Below, in pieces: positions 33,471 through 44,900 of a stretch of 64,000 nt of DNA. Under the pieces are notes generated by a model. That model was not told where the DNA came from. It saw nothing but the letters and a program-made list of their open reading frames with translations, and made no database searches. Position numbers and translations under genes: made by a program. Source of the DNA: Beroe forskalii (taxonomy: Eukaryota; Ctenophora; Nuda; Beroida; Beroidae); the NCBI GenBank assembly GCA_011033025.1, contig WFMF01000026.1:861724-925723 (forward strand). Reading direction: 5' to 3'. Numbering within the stretch: position 1 is the stretch's first letter; each line of letters starts with the position of its first letter.

Positions 33471-34011
33471 AACGATATGAAACAAATTCTAGACACTATT
33501 AACAATTATTCCAAAACGGCTAGCAAATTTGTGTCATGAGTCGATCCTTTACATTAAGGCCTTGTTTTTGGACAGAAATTAACATTTTCAGAACTAAAGC
33601 CATGCGAAATTGCTTCAATGTCTATAAATCGATTTTAAGACGATTAAAATCAAATTTAAGTGTTTTCAATATTCACCATTCTCCGTCTTTTCTGGAAGAT
33701 AAAAATAACCAAGACACTCAAAAACCGCCTTAGTCGACTTCTAGTTACCATAGGACTTTGAATACAACAATTTAAGATACTTTTGCCTAAAAAATTTTTC
33801 TCGAAATTTTCATGGATTTTCAGGAATTCAATCTTGCTAATCGCAATAGATCTTTTACCGATCTCGCTGCGATATTTTTCCGATCTTTCCACTGCAGACT
33901 TTCACCGATCTTTTCGCGCACTATTTCCGTACTCTTTCAGATCTTTTTCCGATCTTTTACCTATCAAAACATGGACAAACTAAAATCTGCGTACGCGCCC
34001 AAATAAGACAG

Positions 34012-35703
34012 AATTGAAAATGCGCGGTGCGCGGTATTTTCCAACAATATAACTTCGCGCATTACAGTTTTTCCGATTTTGACCCATTTTTCATCAAAAT
34101 TGCGACCGATTGAGCGCCCGGCACAAACCGCATTTCCCAGTGAAAATGACAGCAAGGCAAGGAGCGTGCTGTGAAACAGTATCGTTAAAATTCATAAAAG
34201 TCTGTATACGAGACTGAATTTAGTAAAAGAGAATCAATTTTTGAGGGATGAACGACTGTTGTTCAGGAGGAATTGCTAAATATAGAATTCATGAATGGTG
34301 TAACAAGAACAGAAATGAAATTAAACGCCGTATTTTAGTTGGAAATATGATGTTATTCATGAACATAACAATTTGACATATTTGAAAATCCCGATGCCTA
34401 GGTTTTTAAATACCTAATTGGCCGTAATTTTTGTCCAAAGGGAGGTTAAAACGCCAGTTAATTTACGTTAAATAAATCTTTTATCACTTGGTTTTGTACA
34501 GTGTTTTAGATAACGTAGTTATAAAACACATGAATAACAATCTAAATCGTGATGAAAGGCCACAGAATTTGTTTTTGATGAATTCTGACTTTAATTGGTT
34601 TCCGTATTTATTTCAAAGGCAAAAAATTCCTTGCTGGCAACTGCTTGAAAAGTTTTGTCCGAGAGCCAGTCAGATGATTCAAAATATTTCGACGTTTGTC
34701 CATTTGGGGCCCGGGTTTAAAAATTAAACCCTTTAAAAAAAGGAGGCAGCTATTATAAACCCCCACAAGCACCTACACCACAGAGGGTGCTGGGACCGCG
34801 TTATGGACTGGTAGTAGTCAGAGGTAAGGTCCTGCGTCGTGTAGAACTGACTCTTCTTGCTATCCTCCTTCTCTTCTTCACTCTTTGACATTGCAATGCC
34901 TTCTACCAGAATACTCCCTATTCAGATTATCCGAAGTCAGGAATTTTCTTAAGCCTTATAAATTTGACGTTGTTTTTCTAAGAAAGTAACCATTAGGGAA
35001 AATGATGGATTCCCGTATTCAAATAAAAATTTATGAGCTTTAAAAGTAAATGAATACGCTAAGGGTCCTTACAGCATACCACTTACGCTACTGTACTTAA
35101 AGAGTTAAAGGTTCACACGCTACCAAATATAGAGCCACAAAACTCGCTTCTTGTTTATAGTTACAAGCTTACAAGTAATCTTACAAGTAGTCATTGAAAT
35201 GACAACTAAGCAATTACTATCAACAACAAATCGTAGTGTCCTATGCCCTGTAATCTGTATGAAGGGTTTGTAAGGTATATGAAGGCCATTACTATTACGA
35301 CGAATGTGATTATACAGATTTAGACTGTGTGAACGGTTTGATAGCGCTATCACAGGTAGTTGCCTCATGACGTGTTGTATGTCAGATTTCAAGTAATTAA
35401 AGGCAATGATCAGTGCTCTCTTTAATACATAATACTTGTAGAAAGTAGTGATGAGCAATGAGTGTAATTATAACTTTATTGGGAGTTTTTTTGTTGCAAA
35501 TTCCACGGAACACTCGCCTCCGCTTACCACAGAGTTGGTGCGTTAGTAGGTTATTAGTCATCTTTTATGTTTGAACATTCACATGATTAATAATATCATT
35601 TTATTGATTAGGTCTCCCCGTCCCTGTTCACTTTATTCATGATAAGTATTCATACTTCCATAGATACCATGATAAACCCTAACCCTCGCATATTCTTGTA
35701 GCC
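34012..35703. other. Upstream flank of INTS4, no gene recognised
   Basis: Sequence at about 34420-34740 resembles the interior of the MITE at 12880-13294 (TTTTGTCC, GGTTAAAA, AATTGGTTTCC-type motifs) and is probably a decayed relative. ACCCTAACCCTCGC near 35676 is telomere-like but isolated. An AG dinucleotide at 35700-35701 after TTCTTGT lies just 2 nt before the INTS4 ATG and could be a 3' splice acceptor for a leader. Confidence 0.4.
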
Positions 35704-35922
35704 ATGGCAACCCTGCAAAGCGGCGTTGTGCCAGCTGCTCCCACAGAAACTATGATATACAAAGTGGAGGCGCCCCCTGCAGCCCCCACCCTCCACCTCC
35801 AACCCCCTCCTCCGGACACCAGACAGTCTAACTACGTCAAGATAATCAGGAGCATTAATGCCTCCAGTGTGGTCGACATTCTGCCTTCTGTTGTGGAGTA
35901 CCTCGTGGAAAACGACGACAAG
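35704..35922 (+). other. INTS4: INTS4 exon 1, N-terminus
   Basis: Seventy-three codons from ATG to the donor AAG|GTGAGA. A Pro-rich segment (about residues 24-41) precedes the first helical repeat (SVVDILPSVVEYLVENDDK). The N-terminus is poorly conserved in the family, so this start is supported mainly by the Kozak context and the absence of an upstream in-frame exon in view. Confidence 0.75.
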
Positions 35923-38900
35923 GTGAGACTACAATTCTACAAGGTGGTGACATGACAAGATGTCCAGATCTTAATAAGTTCTTGATGAATACTGAAAGTT
36001 ATCAATGAACGTTTCACGCCACTGTTAGGGCGATGGGGTTGCCTGATTTGCTTCTTCGAAACGTGAACCTTGACAAAGAAACACCCATGCAGCACTAACG
36101 AGTAATCCCTTGCTACCCCTCTAACCCCTTGCTACCCCCTCAGTAATCCCTTGCTACCCCCTCAGTAATCCCTTGCTACCCCTCAGTAATCCCTTGCTAC
36201 CCCCTCAGTAATCCCTTGCTACCCCTCTAACCCCTTGCTACCCCCTCAGTAATCCCTTGCTACCCCCTCAGTACTCCCTTGCTACCCCCTCAGTAATCCC
36301 TTGCTACCCCCTCAGTACTCCCTTGCTACCCCCTCATTAATCCCTTGCTACCCCCTCAGTAATCCCTTGCTACCCCTCTAACCCCTTGCTACCCCCTCAG
36401 TAATCCCTTGCTACCCCTCAGTAATCCCTTGCTACCCCCTCAGTAATCCCTTGCTACCCCCTCAGTAATCCCTTGCTGCCCCTCAGTACTCCCTTGCTAC
36501 CCCCTCAGTAATCCCTTGCTGCCCCTCAGTACTCCTTGCTGCCCCTCAGTAATCCCTTGCTACCCCTCAGTAATCCCTTGCTGCCCCTCAGTAATCCCTT
36601 GCTGCCCCTCAGTAATCCCGCGCTGCCCTCAGTAATCCCTTGCTACCCTCGGTAATCCCTTGCTGCCCCCTCAGTAATCCCTTGCTGCCCTCAGTAACCC
36701 CTTGCTACCCCTCAGTAATCCTTGCTGCCTCTCAGTAATCCTTTGCTGCCCCTCAGTAATCCTTGCTGCCCTCAGTAACCCCTTGCTGCGCCCTCAGTAA
36801 CCCCTTTGCTACGCCTCAGTAATCCTTGCTCCCCTCAATCCCTGCCCCTCAGTAACCCCTTGCTGCCCTTAGTAACCCCTTGCTGCCCTCAGTAATCCCT
36901 TGCTACCCCTCAGTAATCCCCTGCCCCTCAGTAATCCTTGTTGCCCCTCAGTAAATCCTTGCTGCCCTCAGTAATCCGCTAACCCCTCAGTAATCCCTTG
37001 CTGCCCTCAGTAATCCCTTGCTAGCCCCTCAGTAATCCTTGCTGCCCCTCAGTAATCCCTTGCTGCCCCCTCAGTGATCCCGCCTGCCCCTCAGTGATCC
37101 CTTGCTGCCCCTCGGTAATCGCCGCTGCCCTCAGTAATCCCTTACTGCCCTCAATGATCGCACTGCCCTCAGTAATCCGCTTGCTGCCCTCAGTAATCGC
37201 GCACCCTCAGTAATCCGCGCTGCCCCTCAGTGATCGCACTGCCCTCAGTAATCCCTTGCTGCCCCTCAGTGATCCTTGCTGCCCCTCAGTGACCCCTTGC
37301 GCCCTCAGTAACCCCTTGCTGCGCCCTCAGTAATCCTTGCTCCCCTCAGTAATCGCGCTGCCCTCAACCCTTGCTACCCCTCAGTAACCCCTTGCTACCC
37401 CTCAGTAATCCCTTGCTACCCCTCAGTAATCCCTTGCTACCCCTCAGTAATCCCTTGCTACCCCCTCAGTAATCCCTTGCTACCCCTCAGTAATCCCGCT
37501 GGCCCCTCAGTGATCGCGCTACCCCTCAGTAATCCTTGCTGCCCCTCAGTAATCCCTTGCTACCCCTCAGTAATCCCTTGCTACCCCTCAGTAATCCCTT
37601 GCTACCCCCTCAGTAATCCCTTGCTACCCCCTCAGTAATCCCTTGCTACCCCTCAGTAATCCCTTGCTACCCCTCAGTAATCCCTTGCTCCCCCTCAGTA
37701 ATCCCTTGCTACCCCCTCAGTAATCCCTTGCTCCCCCTCAGTTGGACAGGTCAGAGCTTCTCCAGGAGATGGGCAGGAAGTTGCGGCAGGAGGCAGTGAT
37801 GGAGGAGCTGGTGAAACATGACATCCTAGGAGGCATCCTCACACAACTCATAGATGTCTTCAGCTGCGATGTGTCCCAAACCATACAGTTCGAACTGATG
37901 AGCCTCATGTGTGCTTTGCCGCAGTGAGTTGTTCTAGTCAATGGGTTCCATCTTAGGGAACTAGTAATTATTTCAGTTTCATGCATTGATTATTGTATTT
38001 TCTGGCAGCTCTAAAACCCCCATTCCCCAGATCCCAGCTCTCTGAGAAGCTCCTCTCTAAGCTACACAGTGCAGCCCTCTCGTCTTCACCCCTCATCCGA
38101 AGACAGAGTCTGGTTCTGGTTCTTAGGACCCTGCCACCAGCCACCTCCATCAAGTTCCTGCTGGCTTACCTAGATGATGATGTGAGATAGTGGACCAGCA
38201 TTGAGTCTTTTAATGCTTCCCATAAAGTTTTTGTTGTGAAGTCAGTATTATACCATGAACTTTGTTCTATTCGTCATTATAAAAAATCAGCCCTTGAATA
38301 GTGATTTGATTTAGAACAATAAACTTTACCAGGATTCTCTAATTACTTTGCCAGGACCCGAGAGTGAGAACTACTGCTGTACAGCACTTGGTGCAGGCTG
38401 CTGAGTCAGGCTCCTCCATCCCCTTCTCTGTTTACAATAAGATAGTGGGCTGCCTCACTGACTCTTATGATGAGGTGAGTCACAAACCCTGTTACTAGGG
38501 TTACCAGGTTTACCATGGTTACCATGGTAACCCTCCCCCATCCCTTCTCTGTTTAAAATAACATAGTGGGATGTCTCACTGACTCCTATGATGAGGTGAG
38601 ACGTTGCAGTGTTCTCCTGTATTTAAATTGGATGTTTGTGTTTAATTCATAATAAGTCATGAATGAGAAGTGGCAAGGTAAGAGTTCAATATGGCATCAT
38701 CAGGTGCGTCTATACGCAGTGACCCTGCTACCGCACCTAGTGACCCTGCCAATGTCCCCCAGGTGCGTCTATACGCAGTGACCCTGCTAATGTCCCCCAG
38801 GTGCGTCTCTACGCAGTGACCCTGCTTATTTCCCCCAGTGACCTTGCTAATGTCCCTCAGTGACCTTCTAATGTCCTCTCCAGGTGCGTCTCTACGCAGT

Positions 38901-41900
38901 GACCCTGCTACCGCATCTTGTAAAGCAGCACCACAACAAGGGGAGGTCTCCAAGTGACAAGACTACTGACATCTCACACCGCGCCTTTATCCAGCTCTCT
39001 CTGCTCATGAGGGACATCTCAACTCAAGTCAGAACGGAGACTGCCAGAGTCCTGGGACTTTTCACTGATGTGGACCCGGTAACTGGCATCCCCCGGCCCC
39101 AATAGCTTAGTCACACTGTCACACTGTCCGGAAATCACACTGTGCATTATGCAACTGACTGATACCATGGCTACCATGGTATCCCTGTGTTACTGACTGT
39201 TACCATGGTTACCATGGTAACCCTGGGTTACTGACTGTTACCATAGTAATCTGTATTACTGACTGTTACCATGGTTTCAGGAGTACATGAAGCAGTTGCT
39301 AGATAAGAAGCTGCGTCAGAGCATGAGGATCCTGCCCGCTGGAGCTAAAGCAAAGCAGGAGTTTGCTTCAGGCAGAGTGTGGGGTGGGGATGCTCCTATC
39401 AAATCAGTGCAGGGAGAGATCTGCATATTCGATCCAGGTATTTACAGGAGATGAGTACTTCACGTCCCCCTCCCCACTCCCCCTCCCCTTTCTCCCTCCT
39501 CCCTCACCACACTCTGCACTCCCCACTTACTTTCCACTCCATCTCCCCCTCCCCACTCTCCAGTCATCCCTCCTACCACCCCCTCCCTCCCCTCACCCTC
39601 CCACCTCCCCCTCTCCACTCCTCCTCCACTGACCACTCCCACCCACCTCCACTCCCTCTCCACCTCCCCACGCGCCTCTTTATCCACAACCTCCCCATTC
39701 CTCACCTCCCCACCCCTCCCCTTACCACCTCACTCTCCCTCATGCCAGCCCTCCGCTCACTCCCCACTCTCATTCCCCTCCCCTCCCCCTCCCCTCCTCC
39801 CTCCCCTCCCCTCCCACTCTCCTCCCCACCCCTCCCCTTACTTACTCTCCTCCTCACTCTCCTCCCCTCCCTTCCTCTCCTCCCCCTTCAGTGGAAACCC
39901 TTTACTCCCCACTCCCACTCCCCCTCCTCACTCCCCCTGGGTGGGAAGTGACCCTCCCCACTCCCCCAGGCGCGTGTGGAGCGTTTATCCACGGCATGGA
40001 AGATGAGTATCATGAAGTGAGAAGTAACACAGTACGCAGCATGTGCCAGCTGTCCGTGCAGTGCGCAGAGTTTGGTCTGGAGTCCATGGCACACCTAGTG
40101 GACATGCTCAATGATGAGATACAGGTGAAGACTGCTAGAGACGGTATCTCATCTCTGGAAATTAGAAACGGAAGTTATTCAAACTTTCACAAGTCCAAAC
40201 CTCTTAATAGTTAAACAGTTAAATGATGAAGTAATTGAAGGGTACCAGAGTTAAGGATGATGGAGGACTTGTACATTGCCTTACATTGTTTTCGTCTGCT
40301 ACAGATAAAACTACGTTGTTGCACGCACACTATAACTAAATAAGTAAGAAACATAGAAAACTGCCACTCTGCAAGTTACTGAAGTCACCAGATCGCGATG
40401 TGATAACTCAACTTATTGCACTCAGCACGTGCACCTGCATGAAGACCAGCTAGAGACGGTGATGAGCGTGCTGGAAGAAAGAAACGTGGAAATCAGACAA
40501 AACCTTCACAAACTACTGTCCTCCTGCAAACTCAGCACTCAGGTGAGTCATAGAGCGCTCGTTGCGCTAAAAGACTCTGGTATATGATTTTATGATGATA
40601 ATATAGCCCCACGCTGATCAACAACGGAAATGTTCCATGAACCATGGAAATGTTGCTTGGGAATGTTGCTTAGAAAAGTTGCTAGCAAATGGCCCTATTC
40701 CAGGCTGCAGTAAGGAGGGTACTGAAAGGCCTCCTGGACAACCTAAAGAAGTACCCACAAGATAAGAGCAGTATTTACAAGTGTGTGAAAGGCGTTGGTG
40801 ACAATAACAGTGATTACGTGTCTTTGCTGGCCCCGGAAATGCTAAGGTAACTGGTATAATCCCAATACCTGTATTATTAAGGCATTTTAATTCTCGAATG
40901 ATTTATTGTGTGTCGTAGATTTCGACGACACTGCGATATCCTTACTATGCTGCGGAGGGAACTATAGAATGTCAGATTGCCGAGGCGTTTATCAATAACA
41001 TCGGACTTAATAATTGGCAATAAATTTTGGGCACAAAATCGTGCATTGGTTTTTGGATGGCGCATTGCAAGCGATGTGGTTGTTTTCGCGCGAAATAGCA
41101 ATTAAAATCGCCACCCTATCGCATTGCCGGATTTTAGTTTGTCCAAATAAGATCGCAAAAAGATCGCGAAAAGATCGGAAAAAGATACAAAAAAGATCGG
41201 CGAAAGATCGCAAACAAAAGATCGGTGGACAATGACAGCGCGTTACATAAACGTGACGCGCGCACTGCATCCATCCTGAAACGCTCAAAGCAAGACATAA
41301 TGGCGCGCAAAACATGTCACGTGACTTTGAACTCAGAGTTTTAGAACGATTCACGTGCGCTGTTGACGCGCCGCGCACTTTGTGCCATTCATTTCTTTGT
41401 GCTACGTTTTATAATTTGTTCTAAAGTGAGGTTGTGCGACGTGCTGCGTGCGTTTGTTATTTCAAGAAAAATATTGCCCTAACCAGGACCCTGGTTACGC
41501 GCACGGAGTGCGCGGCGCGGCAAGCGCTAAAACCAGGGCCCTATTTCTGAACAACAGTTGGTCGTTTTGACCGCAGATTCTGCGGTCAAAATGCACATCA
41601 GGGAAATGGCGCCGCGCGCTACGTTAATAGTAGTTTCCCAGCATTCATCCAGAAATTGACCAATTTTTGTCAGAACTGGATAGCTGGTTTCATATGAAGT
41701 ACCATCAAAGCACTTCATACAATGTTCCTTCTTGCTTTCTAGTTTCTGTTAAGTCTTTACCAAGTCTTCTAATGCCCTACCAAGGTTCTGGGGTGTCAAA
41801 TACCCATTGTTTTGTGTCTCTAGACTTTTATTTATCCCTGTTTGAATTTTATGCTTGTTTACATCACGCTATTTTGCCATTAAAAGAACAGTTTTTCGGT

Positions 41901-44900
41901 TTGTTCTGGTGGCAATGTTGTACCACAGGAACATGATGAAAATTAGTATCCATTAGTTACCATTAGTATCCGTGGTAACTGGGTGGATACTGGGTGGATA
42001 CTGGGTGGATACTAAATTTCAGATTTAGTATCCACGGATACTAATGGATACTGGTGGCTAATTTTTCTAAATAGTATCCACCGTGGATACTAAATTAGTA
42101 TCCATTAGTTACCATTAGTTACCATCGGTTACCATTTAGTATCCACCCAGTTACCACGGATACTAAAAATTGCCGTTAGTTACCATTTAGTATCCATTAG
42201 TATCCACTGATGAATCAGTATCCATCAGTTACCACCAAACAACAAAATTGAATTTTAACTGCTCTATAATCGGAGCCTTGGATATATTTTACATTGCCAG
42301 TGGTAACTAAAGCCTCTCTGTGGATACTAAATTCGATTAAATACACAGTTAAATTTCAGTATCCACCAAAAATATATTAATACCTTAAATTGACATTTAC
42401 TGCCGATAAAAAAAGTTTAAATAATCTAGCCCCAAAAAGATAGATAATTTTCGATAATAACCTTGTTTCTTTTATTTAGCCTCAAAAGCACCAATTATGA
42501 ACATGTTAGTATCCACCCAGTTACCATTAGTATCCATCCAGTTACCATTAGTATCCACCCAGTTACCATTAGTATCCACCCAGTTACCATTAGTATCCAC
42601 CCAGTTACCATTAGTATCCACCCAGTTACCATTAGTATCCACCAAGTTACCATTAGTATCCACCCAGTTACCATTATATCCACCCAGTTACCATTAGTAT
42701 CCACCCAGTTACCATTAAAACCACCCAGTTACCATTAGTATCCACCCAGTTACCATTAGTATCCACCCAGTTACCATTAGTTTTCCAATTGTTAAATTAG
42801 TACCCAACCTGAAATTAAATCCCCCCAATTTACATACCCAAATCAGCTTTATTCCCACCCAGATTCCAGAAACCATTAATCCCCCTGTTCACGGACATTC
42901 AGTTAATTGACCCCCTTGTTGGCCATTGGGTTCCCATTGAAAAGTTTTCCAATTTTTAGTTTTCCCCCAAATTTTTAATTAGTACTCCAAATTATTTTTT
43001 TCCACTCCACGGGCCACTTCTTTAGTTTTCCACCCAGAAACTAAAATTTCCATTCATTAAAGTATTTCCCCTAAAAGACGGGAGTTTCATTGGTTTTTCA
43101 GTTACCCCTCCATTTACCATTTTTTAAGCCCATTAGTTTTCACGAATTTTGCCCCAAAAAGTTTTCACCTGGCTGGTTACACCACTTAATCCACTGGCTA
43201 CAGGTTCACCTGTTGTTCACCAGTTACATAGATCCACCCAGTTATTAGTATTCATTTCAGTTGGTTATTGTCACCACTAGCACATAGTATCCTGTTGTTA
43301 TATTCACCTCCAGTTACAGTTCATTGCTGCCATTATTCATTCCAGTTACCACATATGCACGCAGTTATTCTTGATGTTGTGATAATGACATCACATGACA
43401 TATTAAGATATCACGTGACCTCTAGTTCTATCCAGTGCCGATTATATCCAGTGTCGATTATATCCAGTGCCGATTATATCCAGTGCCGATTTTATCCAGT
43501 GCTGTGTTAACCATTAATAAATCATTATAGTATATGCGCGGCTTTGTCACGCTGATTCTTCATCTTGAATTTGAAATTATAAGTAAATATACGGCTTGTG
43601 TCCCATATAACGCTGGGCTCTTCACTATTTGGTATGTGTCCCATATTACTTAATCCTGACCCTTAACCTAACAAATATTTATCTATGATAATGACATCAG
43701 TCAGAAAAATATAGTCAAGTGCATCTAGCACTTTAAAGGTCAGCGTTAGGGTCAGGATTAGGGTCAGGATTAGGGTCAGGATTAGGGTCAGGATTTGTTA
43801 GGTTAAGGGTCAGGATTAAGGTTAGTGCCATATTTAGGTTTAGGATACAAAAAGATTGACCTTTAGGTCTGTGAGTGTGACGTCACTCAGCCAGATCAGT
43901 AATATGGGACACATACCAAATATAGAATAAGACCCGTGCGTGAGAAAGGTCAGTTTTGATGGATGATGTCATGCCTGGCGGCTGCGGCCGTTTGACAAGG
44001 CCCAAAGGTTGAATGAGAGCGTGAGTAAATTAGGGTCCTACAAGCGTGCGCATCACAAAATTCCGCATAATTTTTTTTAGTCATTGACAAACGTTGCCCG
44101 CCAAAGGCGCAAAAGTGACGTCCAATTTATGTGGAACGTCGGCTGCATGAGCGACCAGCGAGGGTAGGGTTATGGTTTAAAATCCTATGGGTCAGTCTCC
44201 CATATAAACGGGAGCCTTCATTATCTATGACAATGACGTCACTCAGAAAATATAATCAAGCGCATCTAGCGCTTTAGCAGTAAGGTTAGGGTTAGGTCAT
44301 TATTTGTTAGGCTTTAGATAAGGATTAACTTTGGTTAGGCTTTGTTAGGGGAGTTGGTTAGGTTTTAGATACAAATTGACGTTTAGATCTGTGATGTCAC
44401 TCAGAGCTGTTTATATGGGAGACATACCATCCTACGACATAGTCATAATGACAATCGGGCTTGCAGTTGCCCTAACCAGGGCCCTGGTTTTGAATTTGCG
44501 CATAGAGTGCGCAGCAAGTGTCGTTTCCCGACATCGTAGGACTAGGACTAGGATTGTAGGACTAGGATCGTAGGACTAGGATAGTAGGATGTTTACCCCG
44601 TGCGCGCGCATTGCGCAAGGTTCCACATTTCGATGGTCACATTTGTGCTTTCTTAAAAGCCATCCTGATCCAGTCAGAAGAAATAGACGGCAACGTCCGT
44701 CAAGTCTTGGTATGTGTCCCATATATAACTCTGGCTGAGTGAGTGTGACGTCACAGACCAAAACGTCAATCTTTTTGTATCCTAAACCTATTTATTTCCT
44801 TAACCAAAACCCTAACCTTAGTCCTAACCTTAATCCTAACAGTAACCCTAAACCTAACAAATCCTGACCCTAATCCTGAACCTAACCCTAACCCTTAAAG

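Larger units (their letters stand above)
30521..34011 (+). mobile_element. Twin-minisatellite element, copy A
   Basis: The 5' end ACCCTATCGCATTGCCGGAT leads into TTTTAGTTTGTCCAAATAAG and repeated AAAGATCG motifs. The 3' end has GATCTTTT motifs, then ATGGACAAACTAAAATCTGC and CCCAAATAAGACAG, so GATTTTAGTTTGTCCA forms subterminal inverted repeats. In between come a unique 5' part (30630-31020), a 20-bp minisatellite of one kind (31020-32336), a second 20-bp minisatellite (32336-33470) and a unique 3' part (33470-34011). Copies B and C share the same parts in the same order. No transposase or RT is found, so it is presumably non-autonomous. I do not recognise it as a named family. Confidence 0.7.

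Noticed and set aside
32323-33505. 376- and 390-codon minus frames rich in Ser, Pro, Leu and His as a novel protein
   Set aside because: They follow a 20-bp minisatellite without stop codons, all three frames stay open, and copy B has most of the array deleted. Only the short start MLIVSRICF is non-repetitive.
36099-37741. CRISPR-like array in INTS4 intron 1
   Set aside because: Units are contiguous 21-22-bp tandem repeats without unique spacers, in a eukaryotic intron.
40125-40204. Reading INTS4 exon 7 on past the CAG|GTGAAG junction into VKTARDGISSLEI
   Set aside because: The continued frame reaches a stop without a donor in the phase needed for exon 9, and the stretch resembles part of exon 9. 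The micro-exon at 40305 fits the family better.
43745-43810. Interstitial telomere tract (TTAGGG)
   Set aside because: The unit is TTAGGGTCAGGA, 12 bp, and lies within a repeated module of a mobile element.
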